From Streptomyces sp. YIM 121038 (GTDB lineage Bacteria; Actinomycetota; Actinomycetes; Streptomycetales; Streptomycetaceae): DNA of 64,000 bases. Both the position numbers and the translations under genes were made by a program. Location of the stretch: positions 8,988,001-9,052,000 of the forward strand of contig NZ_CP030771.1 of the NCBI RefSeq assembly GCF_006088715.1, written 5' to 3'. This document shows positions 16,445 to 23,133 of the stretch, one piece after another. The notes beneath the pieces were generated by a model. That model was not told the DNA's origin, made no database searches, and worked only from the letters and a program-made list of their open reading frames with translations. Within the stretch, counting starts at the first letter, position 1; the number at the start of each line of letters is the position of its first letter.

Positions 16445-16533
16445 GATGGCGGTCTCCTGTCTCGTGTCGCGGGATGGGTGGTCCGGGGCGGCCGGTCTGC
16501 TGGCCGGCGGGCGGCCGCGCCGGGGCTTGCGGG

Positions 16534-17313
16534 TCAACGGCCCTGCCGGGCGCGAACCTTCTTCGCGACGTCGGCGTACGACGTGCCAGCGAGGAAGACC
16601 GACACCGCGACAGCGGGCCAGGCGAAGCTGAGGGCCAGCGCCGCGAGCGGCCCGGCCATGTAGGTGTCCCAGAACGCTGACCACTGCGCGACGGGTAGGC
16701 GCGGCAGCAGGACTTCGCGGACGGCTGCGTCGAAGCCGACGTCCCAGAGGATCCATCCGCCTGCGCTGAGAGCTGCCAGGCAGTTGCCGATGAATGTGTG
16801 GAGCAGCGCGCGCAGTACTGCCCGCAGCAGGAGCGCCGCCGCGTAGGCAGGCCCGCCTGCTGTGACGATCAAGGCAGCTGCCCACGCGGGCACCGTGTCG
16901 TTGGCGCGGGCCTTGGCCAGGCGGCCGAACGCCCATGCCGCGAGCCGCACATCGGGGATGGCGCTGTTCGGGACCCGGGCAGGGGCGGGGGCCGCCTGCC
17001 CTAGATCGGCGAGGTGCTGGCGGTAGTACGGGAAGTTCAGGAGTCGGTGGCCCTGGTCGGCGTGGCGGCGGATCTGCAGCTGTTCCTCGTGGTTGAGCAG
17101 GGGTACGGGGACGGTGGTGAGGGGCTCGATCCGCGGGGTCATCCCTTGGAGGCTGAGGGCGTTGATCCAGACGCGCATCGCTGGGTTGGTGGGGGTGGCG
17201 AGGTGGCTGCCGAGTCGGGTGAGGACGGGTTTCTCGGTCTTGCCGATGTAGCGGATCTTGTTGTCGCGGGGGTCGATCAGGGCGTAGATGGTGCCGTTGC
17301 GGGTTGGGCTCAC
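16534..17313 (-). CDS. GIY-YIG nuclease-like domain with C-terminal membrane segments
   Basis: A 259-residue protein. Residues 8-40 carry the GIY-YIG signature: IYALID at 9-14, RYIGKT at 21-26, then TRLGSH with an Arg (33) in the catalytic position. Residues about 141-250 hold three hydrophobic segments (AWAAALIVTAGGPAYAAALL, LLHTFIGNCLAALSAGGWIL, MAGPLAALALSFAWPAVAVS), which would anchor the protein in the membrane. A conserved distal Glu of the nuclease family is not obvious. It overlaps the preceding membrane-protein gene by ATGA. The combination suggests a nuclease-like module acting at the envelope, for example on incoming DNA; this is inference. Confidence 0.72.
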   Translation of the reverse strand: MSPTRNGTIYALIDPRDNKIRYIGKTEKPVLTRLGSHLATPTNPAMRVWINALSLQGMTPRIEPLTTVPVPLLNHEEQLQIRRHADQGHRLLNFPYYRQHLADLGQAAPAPARVPNSAIPDVRLAAWAFGRLAKARANDTVPAWAAALIVTAGGPAYAAALLLRAVLRALLHTFIGNCLAALSAGGWILWDVGFDAAVREVLLPRLPVAQWSAFWDTYMAGPLAALALSFAWPAVAVSVFLAGTSYADVAKKVRARQGR

Positions 17314-17765
17314 GGTGTCCGTCCGGTCGGTTCGCTGCTGTCGGTGGGCTGGGTGGGGGCGACCTCGACCCGGACTGGGTGCAGGATGAAGCCAACCCCT
17401 TCTGCGATCGGCTCCACTCGCTCGACTTCGCCGGTCTCACCTGCGAGGACGTCGCCTTGGGGGCGAGCCCCTCTCGGTGGGGGAGGGGCGGACGATTCGG
17501 ACATCTGCCAGGCGCCGTAGAGCCACACGAGCGGTACGGCGTAGATCAGGTGCGGGGCCCGCATCAGCAGCAGGCCGTAGAAGACGGCGGCGCCGACGGC
17601 GAGGACCAGGCGGCGCACGGCGACGCCGACGGCGCGCGCGATGGCGCCGAGGGTCCGCTCGCGCGGAGCGTGGTCGGCGGCCGTCTGCCAGCGCCCCCAC
17701 GCCTCGATGCCGAGCCAGGTGCCGCGGCACAGTCGACGGCCCGCGGCGGCCGCGCGGGCGCTCAC
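17310..17765 (-). CDS. Small membrane protein of the spread-like block
   Basis: 151 residues. After a helical N-terminus (GTWLGIEAWGRWQTAADHAP, ERTLGAIARAVGVAV) come two hydrophobic segments, LVLAVGAAVFYGLLLM and APHLIYAVPLVWLYGAWQM, then a Pro/Glu-rich cytoplasmic-looking tail with FILHPVRVEVAPTQP. The gene is coupled on both sides by four-base overlaps. Architecture resembles small Spd proteins of Streptomyces conjugative elements, but no specific family is assigned. Confidence 0.62.
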   Translation of the reverse strand: MSARAAAAGRRLCRGTWLGIEAWGRWQTAADHAPRERTLGAIARAVGVAVRRLVLAVGAAVFYGLLLMRAPHLIYAVPLVWLYGAWQMSESSAPPPPRGARPQGDVLAGETGEVERVEPIAEGVGFILHPVRVEVAPTQPTDSSEPTGRTP

Positions 17766-18283
17766 AGCAGCCCCGCGACGTAGTCACCGGCGGTGGAGAC
17801 GACAGGGGCCGCGAGGTAGCCGACGGCTCCGGCGATGCTCTTGGCGAGGCCGAGGCTGATCCCGGCGAGGATGCCGCGCACGAAGCGCCAGTTGATGCCG
17901 CGGCGGCTGGTCACGGCGGCGACGATGACGGTGAGGATGATGACGACGGAGTGCCCGCCGGGGGTGAGCGCGAGCTGGGAGGTGCGGGTGACGTCGGGGC
18001 TGGTGCCGCCGACGCCGTAGACGAGGCCGACCTCACCAACCTGGTTGCTGCCCCAGAGGGACCAGTCGGCGGCGGCGCCGATGATGCCGCCTGCGGACAG
18101 GACGAGCAGGGCGCCGTAGAGCATGCACAGCACGACCGGGGCCAGGTCCTTGAGGGCCTTGGCGGCGAGGCGCTTCTTGTGGGTGGCCCACCAGCGGGTG
18201 ACGTCCCAGGCGGTGAGGGACAGGCCGACGGTGACGCCGCCGAGGGAGACGGCGGTGTAGACGGGAATGCCGAGCGGGGTCAC
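17762..18283 (-). CDS. Multi-pass membrane protein of the spread-like block
   Basis: GTG 18283 (VTPLGIPVYTAVSLGGVTVG) gives 173 residues and leaves an eight-base gap after the previous stop; upstream in-frame sequence is Pro/Arg-rich shadow. At least four hydrophobic stretches are visible: TAVSLGGVTVGLSL, DLAPVVLCMLYGALLVLSAG, HSVVIILTVIVAAVTS, and ILAGISLGLAKSIAGAVGYL. Typical of membrane partners in actinobacterial transfer modules; no enzyme motif. Confidence 0.65.
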   Translation of the reverse strand: MTPLGIPVYTAVSLGGVTVGLSLTAWDVTRWWATHKKRLAAKALKDLAPVVLCMLYGALLVLSAGGIIGAAADWSLWGSNQVGEVGLVYGVGGTSPDVTRTSQLALTPGGHSVVIILTVIVAAVTSRRGINWRFVRGILAGISLGLAKSIAGAVGYLAAPVVSTAGDYVAGLL

Positions 18284-18291
18284 GGTGGGTC

Positions 18292-18465
18292 CTATCGGAG
18301 GACGGCGATGCCGAGGGCGGCCAGGGCGAGGATGGCGAGGGTCGTGGCGCTGATCGGGGTGAGGTAGAGCAGGCGCGCGCGGCGGGGCGCGAGGCTGCAC
18401 AGGCCGAGGAGGCCGACCAGGGCTGCGGCTGGGAACAGGGCTTCGAGGACAGGTGTGTTGGCCAT
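18292..18465 (-). CDS. Two-helix mini membrane protein
   Basis: 57 residues, MANTPVLEALFPAAALVGLL then GLCSLAPRRARLLYLTPISA, ending LAALGIAVLR. Two hydrophobic helices flank a short basic loop (RRAR). The ATG at 18465 and TAG at 18292-18294 fit exactly between neighbours (seven bases on the right, eight on the left). Function unknown. Confidence 0.62.
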   Translation of the reverse strand: MANTPVLEALFPAAALVGLLGLCSLAPRRARLLYLTPISATTLAILALAALGIAVLR

Positions 18466-18472
18466 GGGCGTC

Positions 18473-18682
18473 TCAGTGGATGAGGTGGGCGGCGAGCGCG
18501 CTGGCGGTGGTGGCCGCGGTGAGGGTGGCGGCGGGGCGGTGGTGTCCGTACGTGGCCGCCGTGATCGCGAGGAGCAGCGCGAGGGCCTCGGTGAGCGCGG
18601 CGGCCGTCGGGCTGGTGGTCCCGGCGAGGACGCACAGGTGCCAGGCGTCGGCGACGTCGCGCAGGACGGTGGTGTCGCTCAC
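18473..18682 (-). CDS. Small membrane-associated protein
   Basis: GTG 18682 overlaps the previous stop (GTGA) and opens VSDTTVLRDVADAWHLCVLA, 69 residues. A long alanine/threonine/leucine-rich hydrophobic stretch (AALTEALALLLAITAATYG and LTAATTASALAAHLIH) suggests two short membrane helices. Part of the same coupled run; function unknown. Confidence 0.6.
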   Translation of the reverse strand: MSDTTVLRDVADAWHLCVLAGTTSPTAAALTEALALLLAITAATYGHHRPAATLTAATTASALAAHLIH

Positions 18683-18870
18683 CGCCCCACCGTCCAGGCC
18701 TTGAGGAGGCAGAAGGTCATCGTGCACGTGAGGCCCACGACGAGGGCTGTGGCGCCGGTGGTGGACAGGAGCGGACGCTGGTGGCGCTCGCCCCAGGCCG
18801 CAGCCGCGCTGGTGACGGCGATGCCGCCGCCGAGGACCGCGCCGATCACGAGGCCGAGTTCGAGGGTCAC
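18679..18870 (-). CDS. Two-helix mini membrane protein
   Basis: 63 residues, MTLELGLVIGAVLGGGIAVT followed by a basic loop (WGERHQRPLL) and a second hydrophobic helix (GATALVVGLTCTMTFCLL). Start and stop both overlap neighbours by four bases (ATGA at 18870, GTGA at 18682). No named family. Confidence 0.65.
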   Translation of the reverse strand: MTLELGLVIGAVLGGGIAVTSAAAAWGERHQRPLLSTTGATALVVGLTCTMTFCLLKAWTVGR

Positions 18871-19010
18871 CAGGCCCCCAGTTCGGTGAGGGCGCGCAGG
18901 GTGATGTACGCGGTGAGGATCCAGGCGGCGAGGCGGGGGCCGGGCTGTGTGCGGGTGCTGGTGGCGACGGTGCCGCTGAGGAGACCGGCGGCGAGCAGGA
19001 CGTAGATCAT
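18867..19010 (-). CDS. 47-residue membrane peptide
   Basis: MIYVLLAAGLLSGTVATSTR then LAAWILTAYITLRALTELGA. Two hydrophobic segments around a polar bend. The ATG at 19010 overlaps the stop of the DUF2637 gene (ATGA) and its own stop overlaps the next ATG. Perfect coupling on both sides is the main evidence that so short a frame is translated. Confidence 0.6.
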   Translation of the reverse strand: MIYVLLAAGLLSGTVATSTRTQPGPRLAAWILTAYITLRALTELGAW

Positions 19011-20023
19011 GCGTAGCCGCCCCCGCCCTGGCCGACGCCGTCGTCGGGCGGCTGCTTCTTCAGCTTCAGCTCCCGCTCGAAGGTGCGCCGGACTGAGTCC
19101 GGATTCGTGTCCGGACCCAGCAGTTCCCGAGTGATGGTGACGACTGCGGACCGGTCGGTGACGCCGCGGTCGAGGAGGGCGCGTACGGCGGTGGTGATGT
19201 TGTCCGGGCGTTGTCCGGACAGCATGTCCGCCCTGGCCAAAGCGATGCGGGGGTCTTCGCGCCGGTCGGTGTCCGCCGTGGTCCGGGCGCTGTCCGGACG
19301 CTCGACCGTGACCTGGGCCGGGCGGCCGTGGAGGACGAGGGCGACCTGGACGGCGTCGACGTTCACGCCGTAGGTGCGCAGCAGCGCGGCCAGGTCGGCG
19401 GGGGCGAGGTCGGGCTGGGACTCGTGGGCGATGCGGATGGCCTCTGCGGGGTCGCACTGGGCGAAATGCACGCGCAGCAGGTCGGTGGCGGAGGGGCTGG
19501 TGTCCGGATCGTGTCCGGACGGCTGTCCGGCGAGCTGGATGTGGTCGACGGCTCGCGCCATGACGGCCTTGCTGGCGCGTCCAGGGGCGAGGACCCAGGC
19601 CCATCCGCCGAAGGCGGGAAGCCGGTAGGGCCGGTCACCGCGGGCGGCGCGGGCTTGGGCGCGGGGGCCGGACCAGGACATCTCGGAGACGGCGAGCAGG
19701 CCGAGGGTGGGGACGGCGAACAGGACGGCGGCGGGCAGGCCGCCGCCGATCAGATTGGCGTGAGTGATGTTGAGGTAGACCGACATGCCGGCCATGGCCA
19801 GGGCGGTGAGGCGGGCGCCGAAGGCGCTGCGGCCGTCGGTGGCGGCTTCGGAGGCGAGGTGGAGGCACATGTAGGCGATGCCGTCGAACACGGCGACGGC
19901 GGCGCCCGCGATGCCCTTGGGGGTGTCGTAGTGGCGAGCGACGGTGTAGAGGGACCAGCCGGTGGTGATGAGGGCGGCGAGGGAGACGATGGTCATGGCC
20001 GTGCGGCGTGCGGTGTGGTTCAC
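19007..20023 (-). CDS. DUF2637/SpdA-like membrane protein
   Basis: 338 residues. The first ~120 residues hold four hydrophobic segments (TIVSLAALITTGWSLYTVA, GIAGAAVAVFDGIAYMCLHL, LTALAMAGMSVYLNITHANL, AAVLFAVPTLGLLAVSEMSW), the layout of DUF2637 proteins, which in Streptomyces plasmids and integrative conjugative elements are encoded with transfer and intramycelial-spread genes. The soluble C-terminal ~190 residues include two HTH-like regions (AADLAALLRTYGVNVD; DRSAVVTITRELLG) and may bind DNA. Within the coding sequence TGTCCGGAC occurs four times. It heads a run of coupled membrane genes. Family assignment is fairly confident, the link to DNA spread is inference. Confidence 0.75.
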   Translation of the reverse strand: MNHTARRTAMTIVSLAALITTGWSLYTVARHYDTPKGIAGAAVAVFDGIAYMCLHLASEAATDGRSAFGARLTALAMAGMSVYLNITHANLIGGGLPAAVLFAVPTLGLLAVSEMSWSGPRAQARAARGDRPYRLPAFGGWAWVLAPGRASKAVMARAVDHIQLAGQPSGHDPDTSPSATDLLRVHFAQCDPAEAIRIAHESQPDLAPADLAALLRTYGVNVDAVQVALVLHGRPAQVTVERPDSARTTADTDRREDPRIALARADMLSGQRPDNITTAVRALLDRGVTDRSAVVTITRELLGPDTNPDSVRRTFERELKLKKQPPDDGVGQGGGGYA

Positions 20024-20128
20024 GGTGCTGCTCCAGAAGGAGGAGCCGGGCCCGGGGCGGGGGCTGGGGCGCGGGGCCCGGCGGCGGGGTTCAGTGGGCA
20101 GATTCGGCGTGGAGTCCGACGAAGCCGG

Positions 20129-20581
20129 TCAGGCGGTGCTCAGCGGGAGCGGCTGCACTCGCCACGCCACCTCGGACGCGGGCGGCAGGGCAGCCCCCGC
20201 AGTGAGCGACGTCCAGCCGGAGGGGGTCGCGCCCTCGGCTTCTGCTGCCGCTTCGGCGCCGTCCAGCGTGGTGTGGATGCTGTGCAGGGCCCCGCGCTGG
20301 AAGAGGACGAACACGCGGTCGGGTAGCGAGGACTGTCGCCGGGCGGAGCGCAGCAGCATCCGCAGGGCGACGCGGTCCTCGGCGTCGAGGTGCGTCTGAG
20401 CGCGCAGCGCGACGAGCTCGCCCTCGGCTCCGGCGAGGGCGCCGCGCAGCTTGTCGGCCTCGGCGTGGTGCTCGCGAGCGACGGCCTCGGCGGCGGCGCA
20501 GTGCCGCTCGGCTTCGGCGCGGGCGGTGGCGGCGTCGCTGCGTAGGGCGTCGAGCGTGGTGGTGCGGACGAAACGGAACAT
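20129..20581 (-). CDS. Coiled-coil protein of the spread-like block
   Basis: ATG 20581 after AGAGAGG gives 150 residues, MFRFVRTTTLDALRSDAATA and on. The first 75 residues form a strong charged coiled coil (ARAEAERHCAAAEAVAREHH), followed by a beta-rich region (LPDRVFVLFQRGALHSIHTT) that looks like a small conserved domain present in several Streptomyces mobile-element proteins. Function unknown; it precedes the DUF2637 gene. Confidence 0.62.
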   Translation of the reverse strand: MFRFVRTTTLDALRSDAATARAEAERHCAAAEAVAREHHAEADKLRGALAGAEGELVALRAQTHLDAEDRVALRMLLRSARRQSSLPDRVFVLFQRGALHSIHTTLDGAEAAAEAEGATPSGWTSLTAGAALPPASEVAWRVQPLPLSTA

Positions 20582-20636
20582 CGTGGCCTCTCTGGGATGG
20601 CCGGGCCCGCGCGGGCGGCGGGCCCGGCCGGGTGGG

Positions 20637-20804
20637 TCAGCCGTGGGAGCGGGGTACGCCGGCCTGCTCGGCGCCGTGGGCGCGGGCGAGGGCGAGCTGG
20701 TCACGGGCGGCGGCGGGGTCGGTGCCGAGGTCGGCCGCGCAGGCCTTGACGGTCGCGGGCTCGGCGAGGATCCGGTTCGGCTGCGGCGGGTGCTGCTCGG
20801 TCAT
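20637..20804 (-). CDS. Small unknown protein
   Basis: 55 residues (MTEQHPPQPNRILAEPATVK to GAEQAGVPRSHG) with a helix pair TVKACAADLG and DPAAARDQLALARAHG. ATG 20804 overlaps the previous stop (ATGA). No family recognised. Confidence 0.5.
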   Translation of the reverse strand: MTEQHPPQPNRILAEPATVKACAADLGTDPAAARDQLALARAHGAEQAGVPRSHG

Positions 20805-21019
20805 CGCGGGTGGACCCCCTCGGCGGCGAGGGCGGCGAGCAGCTGGCGCATCCGGTGGTCCAGCGCGACGCTGTGGCGGATCAGGGCCCGGTGGTCGTTG
20901 ATGTCGACCTGGTCGGCTGCGGTGAGGATGCGGTGGGCCTGGTCGAGGGTGATGGCCAGGGAGGGGACGTAGCCGAGGGTGCTGCCGGGCTTGTGCAGGG
21001 GTGCGGTCGGCTCGCTCAT
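20801..21019 (-). CDS. Small helical unknown protein
   Basis: 72 residues, MSEPTAPLHKPGSTLGYVPS then helices around LDQAHRILTAADQVDINDHR and HSVALDHRMRQLLAALAAEG. Coupled at both ends by four-base overlaps. Possibly a small regulator; no motif decides it. Confidence 0.52.
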   Translation of the reverse strand: MSEPTAPLHKPGSTLGYVPSLAITLDQAHRILTAADQVDINDHRALIRHSVALDHRMRQLLAALAAEGVHPR

Positions 21020-21324
21020 CGCAGCCTCCTGGCCACGCCGCGCAGGACCTGGGCCTGGACGTGGTGCGTGTTGCCGTCGACTCCGGCGGGGATCGCGGCC
21101 CATGCCCGCGCGGCGGCCGTGTCGGCGACGGCGGTGGGCAGGGTGTGGAGGTGGGTGGCGACCGCGACGGTGACGGCGCGACGCAGCGTGGTCTCGGTGA
21201 CGCGGCGGTCACGGCCCATGCCCTCCAGTACGTCGGCCGCGGTGGTGAGGACGTCCACGGCGTACGAGGGTTCGGGCAGCGCAGGGCTGGGCTGGTCAGG
21301 GGGCTGATCTGTACGGTTGGGCAT
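21016..21324 (-). CDS. Unknown protein, first gene of the 21.3-15.2 kb block
   Basis: 102 residues with a proline-rich start and a helical body (YAVDVLTTAADVLEGMGRDR, TLRRAVTVAVATHLHTLPTA). It is the promoter-proximal gene of the minus-strand block and faces the plus-strand island across a 163-base regulatory gap with a large hairpin and a palindrome. Confidence 0.55.
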   Translation of the reverse strand: MPNRTDQPPDQPSPALPEPSYAVDVLTTAADVLEGMGRDRRVTETTLRRAVTVAVATHLHTLPTAVADTAAARAWAAIPAGVDGNTHHVQAQVLRGVARRLR

Positions 21325-21354
21325 GCCTGCCTCTTCGTGGAGTTGAAGGTGGGC

Positions 21355-21394
21355 GCCCCCGGCCCATATGGCGTTCCAGCGCCGGGCCGGGGGC
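21355..21394. terminator. 11-bp perfect inverted repeat in the divergent gap
   Basis: GCCCCCGGCCC at 21355-21365 pairs exactly with GGGCCGGGGGC at 21384-21394 across an 18-base loop. On the minus strand it lies in the leader of the 21324 gene, so it may attenuate that operon or insulate it from the divergent plus-strand promoter. Confidence 0.55.
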
Positions 21395-21430
21395 TTTGTG
21401 CATCAGTGACTGCGGTGCCACTTCCAGCAC

Positions 21431-21449
21431 TGTAGGGGAACCCCCTACA
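21431..21449. promoter_or_regulatory. Palindromic operator upstream of the plus-strand island
   Basis: TGTAGGGGAACCCCCTACA: arms TGTAGGGG and CCCCTACA around AAC. The right arm runs into CCTACACT, a possible -10 hexamer (TACACT) for the plus-strand gene at 21488. A binding site for the HTH protein encoded just downstream, or for a host regulator, is likely. Confidence 0.6.
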
Positions 21450-21487
21450 CTCGCGCCAGTGGCCCGCCCAAGAAGAAGGGGCTGGGT

Positions 21488-21781
21488 GTGACCGAGGAGG
21501 CGCAGCGGGTGTTCGACGCCATCGACGCTCTGAAGGAGATCGCTGACCCGACCGAGAGAGCGCGCGCCCTCGGAGAGGTGCTGAAGGCGATGCCGTCGCA
21601 GAACAAGGCCCTGAAGGAAGCGCGGCAGGCTGCCGTCAGCGAGATGCTGGCGAAGCCGGACGCGTCGCTGCGATCGGTGGGGGCCGAGCTGAACATCAGT
21701 TTCAGCACGGTGCAGGACATCATGAAGGGCTACTCGGGGTCCGGCTCGAAGCGCCCCAAGAAGACCGATGCGGAGGCCTAG
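21488..21781 (+). CDS. Helix-turn-helix protein, first gene of the plus-strand island
   Basis: GTG 21488 after AAGAAGGGGC gives 97 residues. The N-terminus is a helical dimerisation-like region (AQRVFDAIDALKEIADPTER); residues about 55-80 (SLRSVGAELNISFSTVQDIM) form a helix-turn-helix. Sixty-plus-residue helical heads followed by this HTH are common in small Streptomyces accessory regulators. A palindrome lies in its promoter, so autoregulation is plausible. The next gene follows after two bases. Confidence 0.7.
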   Translation: MTEEAQRVFDAIDALKEIADPTERARALGEVLKAMPSQNKALKEARQAAVSEMLAKPDASLRSVGAELNISFSTVQDIMKGYSGSGSKRPKKTDAEA

Positions 21782-21783
21782 CC

Positions 21784-22182
21784 GTGGATGATCTCGTGCA
21801 GTGGCTGCGCGCCCAGCTCGACGAGGACGAGAGGATCGCGCGGGCGGCTCGCGGCGTCGAGTTCTGTAAGGACGGCCGTTGGGTAACGAGAGGTCCGTTC
21901 GAGGAGGGGCTCGGCGGTATCCACTCCGAAGCCGGGGAGGCCATCCTCGGCGAGGAGGAAAACGTGCCGTTCGCCGTAGCTGATCACGCCTCCCGTCATG
22001 ATCCGGCGCGGGTGCTGCGCGAGATCGGCGCCAAGCGGGATCTGCTGCGCGTCGCCAAGGCCGCTCGCGACTACCACGAGACGTTCACCAGCGGCTTCGC
22101 CTCCGCACTGGAGGGGACGCTGCGCCTGTTCGCTCTGGCCTATGCGGACCGGCCGGGCTACCGCGAGGAATGGCGGCCGTAG
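21784..22182 (+). CDS. DUF6221 family protein
   Basis: 132 residues starting at GTG 21784. MDDLVQWLRAQLDEDERIAR at the start, HDPARVLREIGAKRDLL in the middle and ending YADRPGYREEWRP are the hallmarks of DUF6221, a family abundant in Streptomyces genomes, prophages and plasmids with no known function. It follows the HTH gene by two bases and is followed by a strong terminator hairpin, so the two form a short operon. Confidence 0.85.
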   Translation: MDDLVQWLRAQLDEDERIARAARGVEFCKDGRWVTRGPFEEGLGGIHSEAGEAILGEEENVPFAVADHASRHDPARVLREIGAKRDLLRVAKAARDYHETFTSGFASALEGTLRLFALAYADRPGYREEWRP

Positions 22183-22193
22183 CCGCGCGCGGC

Positions 22194-22221
22194 GAAGCCC
22201 CGGTCGAGGCCCCGGGGCTTC
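22194..22221 (+). terminator. Terminator after the HTH-DUF6221 pair
   Basis: GAAGCCCCGG and CCGGGGCTTC form a 10-bp perfect stem with an eight-base loop, 11 bases after the DUF6221 stop. Confidence 0.7.
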
Positions 22222-22281
22222 CGCGTGGCGGGCGGCGTGCGTGAGTGGCGTGACCTGCGAGGCAGCCTAGAATTCGGTCAC

Positions 22282-22533
22282 GTGGCTGATACTGATCTCC
22301 CTGACGACCTGATCATGCTGGAACGTTCCTCCGAAGAGGCCCGCGCCGCGCTCGCCAGCCTCGACAGCGAGGCGTTCGAGGAGCAGTGGCGCGCCTGGCG
22401 CGACGCCGCCGAGCGCTTCCAGGCCGCAGTCACCGAGCATGCCGCGCGTGAGGACGTGACCATGCCGCGCCACCAGCTGGAGCAGGCCGTGAAACGGGCC
22501 GTGAGGCACGCCGAGGAGGACCCGGCCGAGTAG
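22282..22533 (+). CDS. Small acidic helical protein
   Basis: GTG 22282 opens VADTDLPDDLIMLERSSEEA, 83 residues; the frame upstream is hairpin sequence. One long helix is predicted (ARAALASLDSEAFEEQWRAW, RDAAERFQAAVTEHAAREDV), then LEQAVKRAVRHAEEDPAE. Similar small proteins occur scattered in Streptomyces genomes; no function known. Confidence 0.6.
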   Translation: MADTDLPDDLIMLERSSEEARAALASLDSEAFEEQWRAWRDAAERFQAAVTEHAAREDVTMPRHQLEQAVKRAVRHAEEDPAE

Positions 22534-22588
22534 GGCGCCCCGCCCCGCTCGGCGTGCTGGACTGCCCGGGCTGCCGCACGCTGGGGTC

Positions 22589-22804
22589 ATGGTCTCCGCC
22601 ACGCCCGTAGTGATCTACCCGCCCGACGAGGAGGGCGGCCGGCGTGTCCGGATCGACGGCACGATCCTCGGCCGCGCGTACGGCGTCCGCGATGTCGCGG
22701 CGTTCATGCAGGAGGCCGGGCTCCAGGACTTCGACGAGATGGACGTGGTCCGGTCCGCGCTGATCGAGTGGCGGGGCGGCGGGCCCGAGGTCTGGACGCG
22801 CTGA
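22589..22804 (+). CDS. Small unknown protein
   Basis: 71 residues, MVSATPVVIYPPDEEGGRRV with RIDGTILGRAYGVRDVAAFM and a final DVVRSALIEWRGGGPEVWTR. A beta-hairpin followed by two helices. Frequently seen next to other small accessory genes in Streptomyces, without function. Last gene of the plus-strand island; it converges on the gene ending at 22828. Confidence 0.62.
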   Translation: MVSATPVVIYPPDEEGGRRVRIDGTILGRAYGVRDVAAFMQEAGLQDFDEMDVVRSALIEWRGGGPEVWTR

Positions 22805-22827
22805 CCGGGCGGGCGTAGCGTCGGCCT

Positions 22828-23058
22828 TTACTTGGGAGAGCGCGGCCCGCTGGTCCTGTCCGGATCCGCGGGCCGCGTGCTGCGCGGGGCCCCGGGCGCG
22901 GCTCGGTCGTGGCGCCTCACCGCTGCCTCGTGCCGGGCAATGAGTTCATCGTCGGTCATCCGCGCGGTGCGCTCGGTCTCTTCGAAGGCGACGATCACAC
23001 GCTCGTCCTTGGTGGGCCAGTACTCGATCACGCGGCACTTGTATGCTTTTTCAGCCAT
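22828..23058 (-). CDS. Small unknown protein
   Basis: ATG 23058 (MAEKAYKCRVIEYWPTKDER) gives 76 residues. A beta-strand start (VIVAFEETERTARMTDDELI) is followed by a basic, Pro-rich tail. It lies 75 bases after the zinc-ribbon gene. No family recognised. Confidence 0.52.
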   Translation of the reverse strand: MAEKAYKCRVIEYWPTKDERVIVAFEETERTARMTDDELIARHEAAVRRHDRAAPGAPRSTRPADPDRTSGPRSPK

Positions 23059-23133
23059 GACGCCCCCTATTCGAGACAGGGCGTTCAGCGTGGGTCCGCG
23101 GGCGGTGCAGGTCAATACGCCGGAGCCGGATTT

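Noticed and set aside
17437..17787. Alternative frames in the spread-like block (Arg-rich proteins up to 380 codons)
   Set aside because: They overlap membrane-protein frames that have coupled starts, hydrophobic helices and Streptomyces-like codon use. The alternatives lack all three.
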